A stretch of 64,000 nt of DNA from Salinigranum salinum. GTDB lineage: Archaea > Halobacteriota > Halobacteria > Halobacteriales > Haloferacaceae. The translations under genes were made by a program, and so were the position numbers. Position 1 is the first letter of the stretch, and every line of letters begins with the position of its first letter. The DNA is taken from assembly GCF_009176545.1 (NCBI RefSeq), contig NZ_VTOJ01000002.1:124001-188000 (forward strand). The letters are read 5' to 3'. The notes below the pieces were generated by a model. That model was given only the letters and a program-made list of their open reading frames with translations, ran no database searches and had not been told where the DNA came from. Of the stretch, positions 53,875 through 62,752 are shown piece by piece.

Positions 53875-54327
53875 ATGAGCAACACTGCGACGGACATGGA
53901 CGCGATCGAGATCGCCGAGTTCTTGGAGACCCAACACACGGGTGTGCTCTCGCTGGCGAAAGACGACGACGGCTACGGGATCCCCGTCTCGTTCGTGTAC
54001 ACGGACGACGACGAGGGCGGTCCGTTCGTGTACTTCCGACTCGGATACGCGCCCGGGAGCATGAAACGCCGGTACATCGACGCCAGCAACTACGTCTCGT
54101 TCATCGTCTGCGACGAGACTGAAGACGGGTGGAAGAGCGTGATCGCCCGCGGTCGACTCGAGGAGATTTCCGCGCGGAGCCTCGATGCGATCATCGCCGA
54201 AGTGGTTCGTGGTCTCGACATCCCGTACTTCTACGTCCACGATCGCCCGGTCGAAAATCTCAATCTGACCCTCGTTCGGCTCAAGATCTCGGATCTGAAG
54301 GGGATCGTCGAGGGCAAGGGCGGCTGA
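53875..54327 (+). CDS. pyridoxamine 5'-phosphate oxidase-like FMN-binding protein
   Basis: 150 aa split-barrel protein. Typical features are FLETQHTGVLSLAKDDDGYGIPVSFVY at the start, YFRLGYAPGSMKRRYIDAS in the FMN-binding part, VCDETEDGWKSVIARGRLEEI, and the C-terminal half. Haloarchaea carry many such proteins, probably FMN or F420 dependent oxidoreductases. Substrate unknown. Confidence 0.82.
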   Translation: MSNTATDMDAIEIAEFLETQHTGVLSLAKDDDGYGIPVSFVYTDDDEGGPFVYFRLGYAPGSMKRRYIDASNYVSFIVCDETEDGWKSVIARGRLEEISARSLDAIIAEVVRGLDIPYFYVHDRPVENLNLTLVRLKISDLKGIVEGKGG

Positions 54328-54429
54328 GCCTCGGACCGGTGACTACGGTCGTCAGTGTTCGAGAGCGGACGCCGAGGGTTCGCTTCCGTCCACAGCCTTA
54401 TCTATTTGACAGGTGTTGTTGCTGTTCGT

Positions 54430-54810
54430 ATGCCGGACACCAAACGCGGCCGAGAGGAACAGGCCCGCCACGAGGAGCGCCGTCAGCGCGAACGCGAGAT
54501 CGAGGAGGCACAGGAGCGGGCGGACGAACCGAGACCGCAGGACGAGGAGTCGACGGAGACGACCGAGACCACCGCAGACGACCGAGACGGTGCACCCACG
54601 TGTCACCGACGCGGCTGTGACCGCCCGGCGGCGTTCCTCGTCCTCGAACGCTACCTCGAGGACACCGGACACGGCGCGGTGGAGGCGACGGCCGAACTCT
54701 GCCGTGAACACACCGAAGAGGAGAGCCCGACGCGGCTCGACGACGCCTACTCGGGGTACGTCTTCCGGGTCGAACCGCTTCCGGGCACGACCGACGACGC
54801 CGAAGGATAG
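54430..54810 (+). CDS. small Cys/His protein, paralogue 2
   Basis: 126 aa, colinear with the protein at 53459: charged N-terminal helix (MPDTKRGREEQARHEERRQ), longer Glu/Thr linker, then CHRRGCDRPAAFLVLERYLED, ETGHG-like turn, LCREHTEEES and YSGYVFRVEPLPG. The two genes probably arose by local duplication around the FMN-barrel gene. C-x4-C and C-x2-H again suggest one metal site. Confidence 0.72.
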   Translation: MPDTKRGREEQARHEERRQREREIEEAQERADEPRPQDEESTETTETTADDRDGAPTCHRRGCDRPAAFLVLERYLEDTGHGAVEATAELCREHTEEESPTRLDDAYSGYVFRVEPLPGTTDDAEG

Positions 54811-54840
54811 CGCCGCCCGACGAGGGAGAGGGTGCGGCGG

Positions 54841-55014
54841 CTACGCTTCGCCCTCGTACGTGTCCCGGAGTTCGGCGACGTGGTCGCCGAGCCGCGAGAG
54901 GGCGGCGTCGGGATCGATGTACCCCTCGTTGTACTCGTGGTAGATCTTCTCGGCGGCGTCGATGAACTCCGCGACCGGTTCTGGGGTCTCCTCTGGAGCG
55001 GTCGAGTCGGTCAT
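54841..55014 (-). CDS. 57-residue acidic protein
   Basis: Short gene from ATG 55014 to TAG 54841. The translation begins MTDSTAPEETPEPVAEFIDA and forms two amphipathic helices (AEKIYHEYNEGYIDPDAAL; LSRLGDHVAELRDTYEGE). Strongly acidic and coherent, unlike antisense noise. It is divergent from the XPB helicase gene. Function unknown. Confidence 0.7.
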   Translation of the reverse strand: MTDSTAPEETPEPVAEFIDAAEKIYHEYNEGYIDPDAALSRLGDHVAELRDTYEGEA

Positions 55015-55120
55015 ACCTGCCCCGTCGCGGGCCGTCGTGTTGGTCGTTTCCCCTCGGGTCGGTCCGGAGATCGGGTCAACGGCGACGACGCTTTTACCGT
55101 CGGCCGGCTACGACCGTACC

Positions 55121-56461
55121 GTGACCACGCTCTCGTTCGAGGACGGCACCATCCGGGTCGACGATCCCCCGGACGGCCTGTCGCTGCCGTTTCTCGAGTC
55201 CGACCCACGCTCGGGGACCACCCGCGCGCCCGCCTTCCGCTACGCGGCGCTGACGGACGTGCTCGACGGCCGCGACGACGCGTACGACGACCGCGTCGGG
55301 ACGTGGGGGTCCCTGTCGCTCTCGACGGCGTACGAACTCCGCGACTACCAGCGCGAGGCGCTGGAGGCGTGGCAGGCGAACCACCACCGGGGCGTGATCG
55401 AACTGCCGACCGGTGCGGGCAAGACGGTGGTCGCCATCGGTGCGATGGTCGCGCGAGGCGTCCCGACGCTCGTCGTCGTCCCGACGGTCGACCTCCTGAC
55501 CCAGTGGCGACGTGAACTCGCCGCGGAGTTCGACGTCGAGATCGGTCAGTTCGGTGGCGGGGTGCAGGAACAGGGACCCATCACGGTGTCGACGTACGAC
55601 TCGGCGTACCTCCGCGCCGACGACGTGGGCGGCGACTTCGGCTTCGTCGTCTTCGACGAGGTCCACCACCTCGGCGGCGAGGGCTACCGCGACATCGCAC
55701 GGTTGCTGGCAGCGCCCGCCCGGATGGGCCTGACGGCCACGTTCGAGCGACCCGACGGTGCCCACGAGGTCGTCGCGGAGCTCGTCGGTCCGCGCGTCTT
55801 CGCGCTCGACGTCGACGACCTCTCGGGTGATCACCTCGCCGACTACGACATCAAGCGGATCGAGGTCGGCCTCTCCGCGGCGGAGCGCGAGGCGTACGAC
55901 GAGGCCCAGGAGACGTTCGTCGACTACCTCCGCACCTCGAACCTCGACATGCGCTCCGGCGCGGACTACCAGAAACTCGTGATGCGGTCGGGGAACGACC
56001 CACGCGCCAGAGAGGCGTTGCTGGCGAAGCAGCGCGCCCGGCGGGTGATGATGAACGCGGACGCGAAGGTCGACCGGCTGGCGGAGATCCTCGACCGCCA
56101 CCGCGACGACCGCGTCATCGTCTTCACCGCCCACACCGACCTCGTCTACCGGCTCTCCGAACGCTTTCTCCTCCCGGCGATCACGAACGAGACCGGCGCG
56201 GCCGAGCGCCGCGAGCTCCTCGACCGCTTCCGGACGGGGACGTACTCGCGGGTGGTGACGGCGAACGTCCTCGACGAGGGCGTCGACGTGCCCGACGCGA
56301 ACGTGGCGGTCGTCCTCTCGGGCTCCGGGTCGGAACGCGAGTTCACCCAGCGGCTGGGTCGCATCCTCCGGCCGAAGGCCGACGGGAGACGGGCCCTGCT
56401 GTACGAGGTCGTCACGGAGGAGACCGCCGAAGAGAACGTCGCCGCACGTCGGCGGGGGTGA
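55121..56461 (+). CDS. XPB/Rad25-type DNA helicase
   Basis: 446 aa from the GTG at 55121. Damage-recognition-like N-terminus, then SF2 helicase motifs: ELRDYQREALEAW, Walker A LPTGAGKT (95-102), DEVHH (179-183), LTATFERPDG, and in the second RecA domain VIVFTAHTDLVYRL, TANVLDEGVDVPD and QRLGRILRPK. Archaeal XPB unwinds DNA in repair. The Bax1-type nuclease gene follows after 122 bp, the conserved XPB-Bax1 arrangement. Confidence 0.9.
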   Translation: MTTLSFEDGTIRVDDPPDGLSLPFLESDPRSGTTRAPAFRYAALTDVLDGRDDAYDDRVGTWGSLSLSTAYELRDYQREALEAWQANHHRGVIELPTGAGKTVVAIGAMVARGVPTLVVVPTVDLLTQWRRELAAEFDVEIGQFGGGVQEQGPITVSTYDSAYLRADDVGGDFGFVVFDEVHHLGGEGYRDIARLLAAPARMGLTATFERPDGAHEVVAELVGPRVFALDVDDLSGDHLADYDIKRIEVGLSAAEREAYDEAQETFVDYLRTSNLDMRSGADYQKLVMRSGNDPRAREALLAKQRARRVMMNADAKVDRLAEILDRHRDDRVIVFTAHTDLVYRLSERFLLPAITNETGAAERRELLDRFRTGTYSRVVTANVLDEGVDVPDANVAVVLSGSGSEREFTQRLGRILRPKADGRRALLYEVVTEETAEENVAARRRG

Positions 56462-56583
56462 GACGACCGCGTGTCGCCCGCGACCACGGACTCGGCTCGA
56501 ACGAGCGCGCGGAACGGTCGCCCCGGGGGACGACCGGAGGCGAGTCGCACGCGTTTTTACGACGCAGCCACGTCCGTTCAGCC

Positions 56584-58131
56584 GTGCTGACGAAGGATCT
56601 CCTCCGCGTCTCCAGGCGGGGTGGCGGCTACCACCCGCAGTTCGTCGACCGCGAGACGCGCCCGCTCGCCGCGCGCGTCCTCGGCGTCTATCAGGGTCAC
56701 GTCGGCGAGACGCGGGCCACCCTGACGGCGGCGGTGGACGAGGTCGAACGCGACGCGGACGACTTCAAACTCGTCCGCGGCTTCGCCGCGCTCCTCGACC
56801 GGGAGGCGACGTTCGAGACGCGCGCACCCCTCCCGCCGGAACGTGCCCGCCGGGCCGCGTTCGAGGCGGCGGAGGCGGTGGGTGTGACGACAGAGTCGGA
56901 ACGTCGGACCGCGCTCGACCGCGCGGCGGACCGCCTCGGCGTCGACCCGAGCGAGATCGAGACGTCGCTGTACGCCGACCGCGAGGTGAACCAGGTGCTC
57001 GTCGAGGTCGACTCGCCGTGGGATCCCGACGACCTCCTGGCCAGATACAACCTCTCGCTCGCCCAGACCGCGCTCTTCGACGCGCGCGAGGTACGGATCC
57101 AGTCCGCGAATCCGCGGGTGCTCGTCTCGGCGATCAAGCGGCTCCGGCTGATGTACGAGATCCGGCGGATCGACGACGGGAGAGAGGTGGTCGTCACCGG
57201 CCCGGACGCGCTGTTCCGGCGGACGAGACGGTACGGGACGGCGTTCGCCCGCCTACTCCGGACGCTCGTGAACGCCACCGAGTGGCGGCTCGAGGCGACC
57301 ATCGACGACCGGGGCACCGACCGCGAGCTCGTGCTCACCCACGAGGACCTCTCCGTCCCCGACGACGAACCCGTCGCGGAGCCGTCGTTCGACAGCGACG
57401 TGGAGGCGGAGTTCGCGGCCCGCTTCGCCAACCTTGGGCTCGACTGGACGGTCCACAGGGAGCCCGAGGCGCTGGCGACCGGGAACCGGGTGATGATCCC
57501 CGACTTCGCGTTCGACTACCGGCCCGCCGGTTCGTCCGAGACGGCGACGGAGTTCGACGACAGCCCGGAGGGGTTCCGCGTCTACTTCGAGATCATGGGC
57601 TTCTGGACGCCGGCGTACGTCGAGAAGAAGCTCGCGCAGTTCGCGGCGGTCGAGGACGTCGAACTGCTCGTCGCGGTCGACGAGTCGCTCGGCGTCGGCG
57701 AGTCGGTCGAGGCGCTGGATCACCGGGTCGTCACCTACTCGGGGCGGGTCCGCGTGAAAGACGTGGTCGACGTGCTCCGGGAGTACGAGACGGAGCTGGT
57801 CGCGGCGGCAGCGCGCGACCTCCCCGACGAACTGGCCCCCGACGACGACGCGATCGCGCTGTCGACGCTCGCAGCTCGCTACGGGGTGGGCGAGGACGCG
57901 CTCGACGGCGTCGCGTTCCCCGAACACGAACGAGTGGGCCGGACGCTCGTCCGGCCAGCGACGCTCGACCGCGTCGCCAGTGAGGTCGAAGCTGGGATGG
58001 GACTCGCCGACGCCGAGGCCGTGCTGGCTTCGTTCGATCTGGACGACACCAGCGCCGTCCTCTCCCGGCTGGGGTACCGCGTCGAGTGGGAGGGACTCGG
58101 CGGCGGCGTGCTGAGAGAGAAGTCGGCATGA
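56584..58131 (+). CDS. Bax1-type nuclease (DUF790), XPB partner
   Basis: 515 aa from the GTG at 56584 (LTKDLLRVSRRGGGYHPQFV). The long N-terminal region is followed by a PD-(D/E)xK-type nuclease core: MIPDFAFDYRP, then FEIMGFWTPAYVEKKL with Glu and Lys in catalytic positions (about 315-385). Archaeal Bax1 binds XPB and nicks DNA bubbles next to the helicase. Directly downstream of the XPB gene here, so the pair forms a repair module resembling nucleotide excision repair XPB-XPG. Confidence 0.88.
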   Translation: MLTKDLLRVSRRGGGYHPQFVDRETRPLAARVLGVYQGHVGETRATLTAAVDEVERDADDFKLVRGFAALLDREATFETRAPLPPERARRAAFEAAEAVGVTTESERRTALDRAADRLGVDPSEIETSLYADREVNQVLVEVDSPWDPDDLLARYNLSLAQTALFDAREVRIQSANPRVLVSAIKRLRLMYEIRRIDDGREVVVTGPDALFRRTRRYGTAFARLLRTLVNATEWRLEATIDDRGTDRELVLTHEDLSVPDDEPVAEPSFDSDVEAEFAARFANLGLDWTVHREPEALATGNRVMIPDFAFDYRPAGSSETATEFDDSPEGFRVYFEIMGFWTPAYVEKKLAQFAAVEDVELLVAVDESLGVGESVEALDHRVVTYSGRVRVKDVVDVLREYETELVAAAARDLPDELAPDDDAIALSTLAARYGVGEDALDGVAFPEHERVGRTLVRPATLDRVASEVEAGMGLADAEAVLASFDLDDTSAVLSRLGYRVEWEGLGGGVLREKSA

Positions 58132-58174
58132 GGCGACCCGAAGACACTTGTCCCCGCCCCCGCCGCAGGTGTGT

Positions 58175-59413
58175 ATGGTCTCCCGTCGTGCGTTCCTCCG
58201 GCGTGGTGGAGCCGCGGGACTCGCCGGCCTGAGCGGGCTCGCGGGCTGTACACTCGGCGACACGCCCGAGCCGCTCCTCGAACGGGACGCACCGTCGCCC
58301 GGGCTGCTGGCCACGCCGTGGGCGGCACCGCGCTCCGACCGCCGGAACACCGGAGTTCCCGGAGCCGTCGGTCCGGGCAACGTCCCCGGCGTCGCGTGGC
58401 GAGGTGGCTTCTCGACCCGGCCGCGGATCCGCGCCCCGCCGGTCGCGGTCGACGACGACCTGTTCGTCCTCGACGATCGGCGTGGACGAGTGTCCTGCCT
58501 CGCGGTGGCCGACGGCCGGACGCGCTGGACCGCGTCGGTGGGTCCCGTCGGCGACGGCGTCGCACCGACGGTCACGGACGACCGGGTGTACCTCGCCGCC
58601 GGCCGCACGCTCCGGGCGCTCACGCGCGACGGCGACGACCGCTGGCGTGTCGACTTCCCGGGTGCCGTCCGCGGGGTGACCGTCGGCGACTCGCTGTTCG
58701 TCTCGACGGCCGACGGGACGCCCGGCTGCTACGCGGTCGCCCCCGACTCGGGCACGGTGCGGTGGGCGGTCGAGACGGGTCTGGTCGTCGCGCCCGCGGC
58801 CCACGACGGCGACACGGTCGTCGTCGGCGACATGCGCGGCACGGTCAGCTGTCTCGACGCCGCCTCGGGCGAGACGCTGTGGCGCCGCGAGACGCCCGAC
58901 GCCTGGGTCCAGGCCGCCCCGGTCGTCGCCGACGGCCGGGTCTTCGTCGGCACCGGGACGGCGCCGCTCGACGGCGGACACCTCGTCGCGTACGACCACG
59001 CGGACGGCACCGTCGACTGGCAACGACCCCTCGCGGACGCGGCGGCGTTCTCGTCGTTCGCCTGCGACGGGTCGCGACTGTTCGCGGTCGACTCGCGCGG
59101 CGTCCTCCGCCGGCTCGACGCGGCGAGCGGCGCGCTCGACTGGCGGTTCTCCTCCCGTGATCCGTTCGACTCGGCCGTGTCGAACGTCACCCTCGACTTC
59201 GCACCGGCAGTGGCCAACGGACTCGTCACCTACGCCGGCCCGGACGAGCGACTCCACGTCGTCGAGACCGACGCCGCGACCGACGGCTCCGAGGTGGGCG
59301 CACGCTTCCGTGGCGACGTCCGGGCGACGTCGGCACCGACGGTCGCGGGCGGCGCGCTGTTCGTCGGCACCCGGTCGGGTGTCGTCGCCGTCGGGGACGC
59401 CTCCGCCGACTGA
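58175..59413 (+). CDS. Tat-exported PQQ-propeller-type lipoprotein
   Basis: 412 aa from the ATG at 58175. Twin-arginine signal SRRAFLRRGG and lipobox LSGLAGCTL. The rest is an eight-bladed beta-propeller of PQQ/quinoprotein repeats with repeated Trp/Gly motifs (GRTRWTASVGPVGDG, TLRALTRDGDDRWRVDFPG, GETLWRRETPDAWVQAAPV, DWRFSSRDPF). A catalytic quinoprotein dehydrogenase is not proven, since these propellers often serve as scaffolds (BamB-like). Surface-anchored. Confidence 0.83.
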   Translation: MVSRRAFLRRGGAAGLAGLSGLAGCTLGDTPEPLLERDAPSPGLLATPWAAPRSDRRNTGVPGAVGPGNVPGVAWRGGFSTRPRIRAPPVAVDDDLFVLDDRRGRVSCLAVADGRTRWTASVGPVGDGVAPTVTDDRVYLAAGRTLRALTRDGDDRWRVDFPGAVRGVTVGDSLFVSTADGTPGCYAVAPDSGTVRWAVETGLVVAPAAHDGDTVVVGDMRGTVSCLDAASGETLWRRETPDAWVQAAPVVADGRVFVGTGTAPLDGGHLVAYDHADGTVDWQRPLADAAAFSSFACDGSRLFAVDSRGVLRRLDAASGALDWRFSSRDPFDSAVSNVTLDFAPAVANGLVTYAGPDERLHVVETDAATDGSEVGARFRGDVRATSAPTVAGGALFVGTRSGVVAVGDASAD

Positions 59414-59456
59414 CGACTGATCCGTGGCTGGCGGCTCGTGGGCGACGGGAGACGAG

Positions 59457-59981
59457 CTACGGGAGGTCTTCCTGCGTCCCCTTCGGGACCACCGAGCGGA
59501 GTTCGCCGTGGAGGTACAGCCCCACGCCGAGGGGTGCACGCTCGCCGGCGATCTCGCGCGTCGCGATCAGGTAGCCCCAGTCGCCGTCCCAGGCGAGTTC
59601 CTGGTCCTCGCCGGCGGCGAACCGGCGCGCCTCCTCGGGAGAGAGGTCGACGACGTTCCGCGTGGCGAGGCCGCCGAAGCGCTGGGCCGCGACCGTCGTC
59701 GGCTTCCAGTGTTCCTGTCGCGTGCGGAGGAAGGTCATTCCGAGCCCTTCGACCCGTGTCGGGTCGGCCACGTCGCCAGCGAAGATCCAGATCTTCCCGG
59801 CACCCTTCTCCCAGAAGGAGTGGCCGTCGAACGTCCCGGCGGGGACGCCGAAGCGGTCGTCCCACCAGTCGAGTACCTCCGCGCGCGAGGCCCGCCCCGG
59901 CACTTCGCGGTCGGCCGGTGTGGCGGGGAGGCGGTCGAACTGCTGGCCGTCGTTCGTCCGTTCTCCCCCGTCTTCGGTCAT
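59457..59981 (-). CDS. stand-alone PUA-like domain protein, partner of the methyltransferase
   Basis: 174 aa from the ATG at 59981. The sequence (FLRTRQEHWKPTTVAAQRFGG, RNVVDLSPEEARRFAAGEDQ, WGYLIATREIAGERAPLGVG, GLYLHGELRSVVPKG) resembles the C-terminal PUA-like/RsmF-type domain normally fused to RsmB/NOP methyltransferases. Here it is a separate gene whose start overlaps the methyltransferase stop by 4 bp. It likely works as the RNA-binding part of that enzyme. Confidence 0.75.
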   Translation of the reverse strand: MTEDGGERTNDGQQFDRLPATPADREVPGRASRAEVLDWWDDRFGVPAGTFDGHSFWEKGAGKIWIFAGDVADPTRVEGLGMTFLRTRQEHWKPTTVAAQRFGGLATRNVVDLSPEEARRFAAGEDQELAWDGDWGYLIATREIAGERAPLGVGLYLHGELRSVVPKGTQEDLP

Positions 59982-60883
59982 CCCGTCACCTCCAGTTTCG
60001 CACAGAAGAACCCGCCCGTGTCGTTCTGGTGAGGGTAGACGCGGTGAGCGCGCTCGACCGAGGGGTCGAACGTCTTCCCTTCCCACTCGGTGACGCCCGG
60101 CGACGTCTCCAGGGGCGTCTCGAAGGGGACGAGTCGGCAGTCCTCCTCGCCGAGGACGTGGTCGAGCACCGCCTCGTTCTCCTCAGGGGCGAACGTGCAG
60201 GTGGAGTAGACGACCGTCCCGCCGGGGCGGGTGGCCTGCACTGCCCGTTTCAGGATCCCCTTCTGGACGCCGGCGACCTGGTGGACGTGGTCGAGCGTCC
60301 ACTCCTCGAGCGCGGTGGGGTTCTTCCGGCAGGTGCCCTCGCAGGAGCAGGGCGCGTCGACGATGGCGCGGTCGAACGCCTCGAACCCCAGCCCGCGCAT
60401 CGAGAAGTTCCGCGCGTCCCGGTTCGTGACGACGAGGTTCGTCACGCCGAGTCGTTCGGCGTTGTGGCGGAGCGCCGAGAGCCGCCCCAGCGAGTTGTCG
60501 TTGCCGACGAGCGTGCCGCGGTCGTCCATCAGCGCGGCGAGCTGTGTCGTCTTCGAGCCGGGGGCGGCGCAGGCGTCCCACACTCGCTCACCGGGCCGGG
60601 GGTCGAGCACGGTCGCCGGGAGCGCAGACACCTCCTCCTGCCCGTGGATCCACCCCAGGAAGTACGGCCACGTCCGCCCGGCCTTCCCCTCGAGGGTGAG
60701 GAGTTCGCGGTTCCAGTCGACGGGTGTGTAGCCGACGCCCGCCTCGTCGAACGCAGCGGTCACGCGGTCGGCGGTCGCCTTGATGGTGTTCACTCGGACC
60801 GCGTACGGGAGCGGTCGCTCGCACGCCGCTCTGAACGCGTCGGGGTCGTCGACGAGCGGCGCGTACCGTTCGAGCGGGTTCAC
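59978..60883 (-). CDS. RsmB/NOP-family RNA (cytosine-C5) methyltransferase
   Basis: 301 aa from the GTG at 60883 (NPLERYAPLVDDPDAF). SAM-binding motif DACAAPGSKT (103-112), motif IV Cys in DAPCSCEGT (C179), and catalytic motif VI Cys in VYSTCTFAPEENE (C229), so both cysteines of the m5C mechanism are present. The usual C-terminal PUA-type domain is missing and is encoded by the overlapping downstream gene. Probably acts on tRNA or rRNA. Confidence 0.9.
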   Translation of the reverse strand: MNPLERYAPLVDDPDAFRAACERPLPYAVRVNTIKATADRVTAAFDEAGVGYTPVDWNRELLTLEGKAGRTWPYFLGWIHGQEEVSALPATVLDPRPGERVWDACAAPGSKTTQLAALMDDRGTLVGNDNSLGRLSALRHNAERLGVTNLVVTNRDARNFSMRGLGFEAFDRAIVDAPCSCEGTCRKNPTALEEWTLDHVHQVAGVQKGILKRAVQATRPGGTVVYSTCTFAPEENEAVLDHVLGEEDCRLVPFETPLETSPGVTEWEGKTFDPSVERAHRVYPHQNDTGGFFCAKLEVTG

Positions 60884-60956
60884 GCGAGCCACCTCTGCTG
60901 GCGAGGGTGAGCAGGGAACAGCTCCGCTGTGACCGTGTTCACGCGAGCCACCTCTG
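60878..60956. repeat. 20-bp direct repeat over the methyltransferase start
   Basis: GTTCACGCGAGCCACCTCTG occurs at 60878-60897 and again, identical, at 60937-60956 (59-bp period). On the minus strand each copy contains GAGGTGG followed by the GTG start, so the ribosome-binding region plus start has been duplicated. Only the copy at 60883 is followed by the real reading frame. Confidence 0.75.
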
Positions 60957-61114
60957 GTGGGGGGCTCGCGTCGGGGGGCGAGCGCGTCGCGACCGGAGTC
61001 ATGGACGCGCTTCGCCGGGTGCGCGTTTGTGGGTTTCGGAGTCACGTGTGGGAGATCGACGGGATCCGTTCCGGTGTCTCACGATTTAAATACGAGGCCG
61101 GCCAGTAGCGCACT

Positions 61115-62140
61115 ATGACCCACGACGGGGCCTTCACGTACAACGGCGGACGGGTCGATCCCGGCGAGACCCAGAACATCCGCTACGGCATCTCCGAGAC
61201 GTATCTGGGGGATCCGGTCCGGATTCCCGTCACGATCGTCAACGGCGAACGTGAGGGTCCGACGGTGTTTCTCACCGCGGCGGCCCACGGCGACGAACTC
61301 AACGGCATCGAGGTCGTCCGTGAAGTGGCCTTCGAGTGGGACCTGTCGAGCCTCGCGGGGACGCTCGTCTGTATGCCCGTACTCAACGTCCCCGCCTTCC
61401 TCGCCCAGCAGCGGTATCTCCCGATCTACGACCGCGACCTCAACCGATCGTTCCCGGGGCACGAGGAGTCCACGTCGGCCAAGCGCATGGCCTACCGGAT
61501 CTTTCAGAACTTCATCGAGCCGTGCGACTTCGGGCTCGACTTCCACACCTCGACTCGCGGCCGGACGAACATGCTCCACGTCCGTGCGGACATGGGCCAC
61601 AAGGGCGTCGCCCGGCTCGCCCGCGCGTTCGGTTCGAACGTCATCATCGACGGCGAGGGCCCCGACGGCACGCTGCGCGGGGAGGCGACGAAGGCGGGCG
61701 TTCCGACGATCACCATCGAGATGGGAGAGGCCCACCGGTTCCAGCGGCCGCTCATCGACGACGCGCTCGCGGGCGTCGAGAGCGTCTTCGCCGAGTACGG
61801 CCTCCGCGAGACGAGCCTCGTCCGCTGGCCGGGGTGGCGGACGGTCATCACGGACGACAAGGAGAAGACGTGGATCCGCGCCGACGCCGGTGGCATCGTC
61901 GACGTCCACTACGAGGTCGGCTCGCTGGTCCACGCCGGCGACCGCATCTGCACCATCACCAACCCGTTCAAGGACGACAACACGTCCGTCGAAGCGCCGT
62001 TCACGGGCGTGCTCGTCGGCATCCTGGAGAACCCGGTCGCGTACCCCGGCAACCCCCTCTGTCACCTCGTCGAACTGGACGCGAAGACGCGGAGCGTCGT
62101 CGAACAGCGGCAGTCGCCGGAGGCTCACGCGCGCACGTGA
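61115..62140 (+). CDS. succinylglutamate desuccinylase/aspartoacylase-family amidohydrolase
   Basis: 341 aa. Zinc-ligand motif AAHGDELNG (H58, E61), RSFPG (111-115) with the substrate-binding Arg, third ligand H144 in LDFHTST, and the general-base Glu in TIEMGEAH (about 202). The C-terminal part (about 245-325) is a small beta-barrel (GGIVDVHYEVGSLVHAGD). Members remove acyl groups from N-acyl amino acids; the specific substrate is not evident. Monocistronic, divergent from the methyltransferase. Confidence 0.88.
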   Translation: MTHDGAFTYNGGRVDPGETQNIRYGISETYLGDPVRIPVTIVNGEREGPTVFLTAAAHGDELNGIEVVREVAFEWDLSSLAGTLVCMPVLNVPAFLAQQRYLPIYDRDLNRSFPGHEESTSAKRMAYRIFQNFIEPCDFGLDFHTSTRGRTNMLHVRADMGHKGVARLARAFGSNVIIDGEGPDGTLRGEATKAGVPTITIEMGEAHRFQRPLIDDALAGVESVFAEYGLRETSLVRWPGWRTVITDDKEKTWIRADAGGIVDVHYEVGSLVHAGDRICTITNPFKDDNTSVEAPFTGVLVGILENPVAYPGNPLCHLVELDAKTRSVVEQRQSPEAHART

Positions 62141-62358
62141 CGTTCACTGAAGAAGGCCGAAGAAGGTGGTGGCGGTGTCGCATCGATCGCGTAGCGACGT
62201 GGGCCGATGCGGCCCCGCCGGTGAGCGGGACAGTGAGCGCGTGGCACAGAGGTCCCTCGTCCGCCGGTGAGCGCCCCTCGTCACCCCCCGGCGGACGGCG
62301 GTTTCGTTCGGCGAACGCGTAACTTCTATACCACCCCGGTACAGAGCCACACACGAGC

Positions 62359-62751
62359 ATGAGTAAGCATTACAATCGCGGCCTCGTCGAGGACTTCGGC
62401 CGGTGGCGGGAGTTCTCCGCGGGGATGTGGGCCTGGGTGTTCCACAAGTTCACGGGCTGGGTGCTCGTGGGCTATCTCTTCACCCACATCGCGGTGCTGT
62501 CCACCGCGCTGTCCGGCGCCGGGGCGTACACGGAGACGATCCAGGCGCTCGAGAGCCTCCTCGTGGTCCGCATCCTCGAGGTCGGCCTCCTCGCCGTCGC
62601 GGTGTTCCACATCCTCAACGGGCTCCGGCTGCTGCTGGTGGACCTCGGCGTCGGCCTCGAATCGCAGGACAAGAGCTTCTACGCCTCGCTCGTGCTGACG
62701 GGCGCGATCGTCGTCGCGAGCGTGCCGACGTTCCTGGCGGGGGTGTTCTGA
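62359..62751 (+). CDS. sdhC: succinate dehydrogenase cytochrome b subunit (SdhC)
   Basis: 130 aa, three membrane helices. Conserved-type residues include the Ser/Trp/His region [19 protein letters not shown] and the heme-ligand His in [13 protein letters not shown]. First gene of the sdh operon, followed by sdhD after 1 bp and sdhB after 6 bp more. A TATA-like run (GTAACTTCTATACC, about 62320) is about 35 bp before the ATG. Confidence 0.88.
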   Translation: MSKHYNRGLVEDFGRWREFSAGMWAWVFHKFTGWVLVGYLFTHIAVLSTALSGAGAYTETIQALESLLVVRILEVGLLAVAVFHILNGLRLLLVDLGVGLESQDKSFYASLVLTGAIVVASVPTFLAGVF

Positions 62752-62752
62752 C

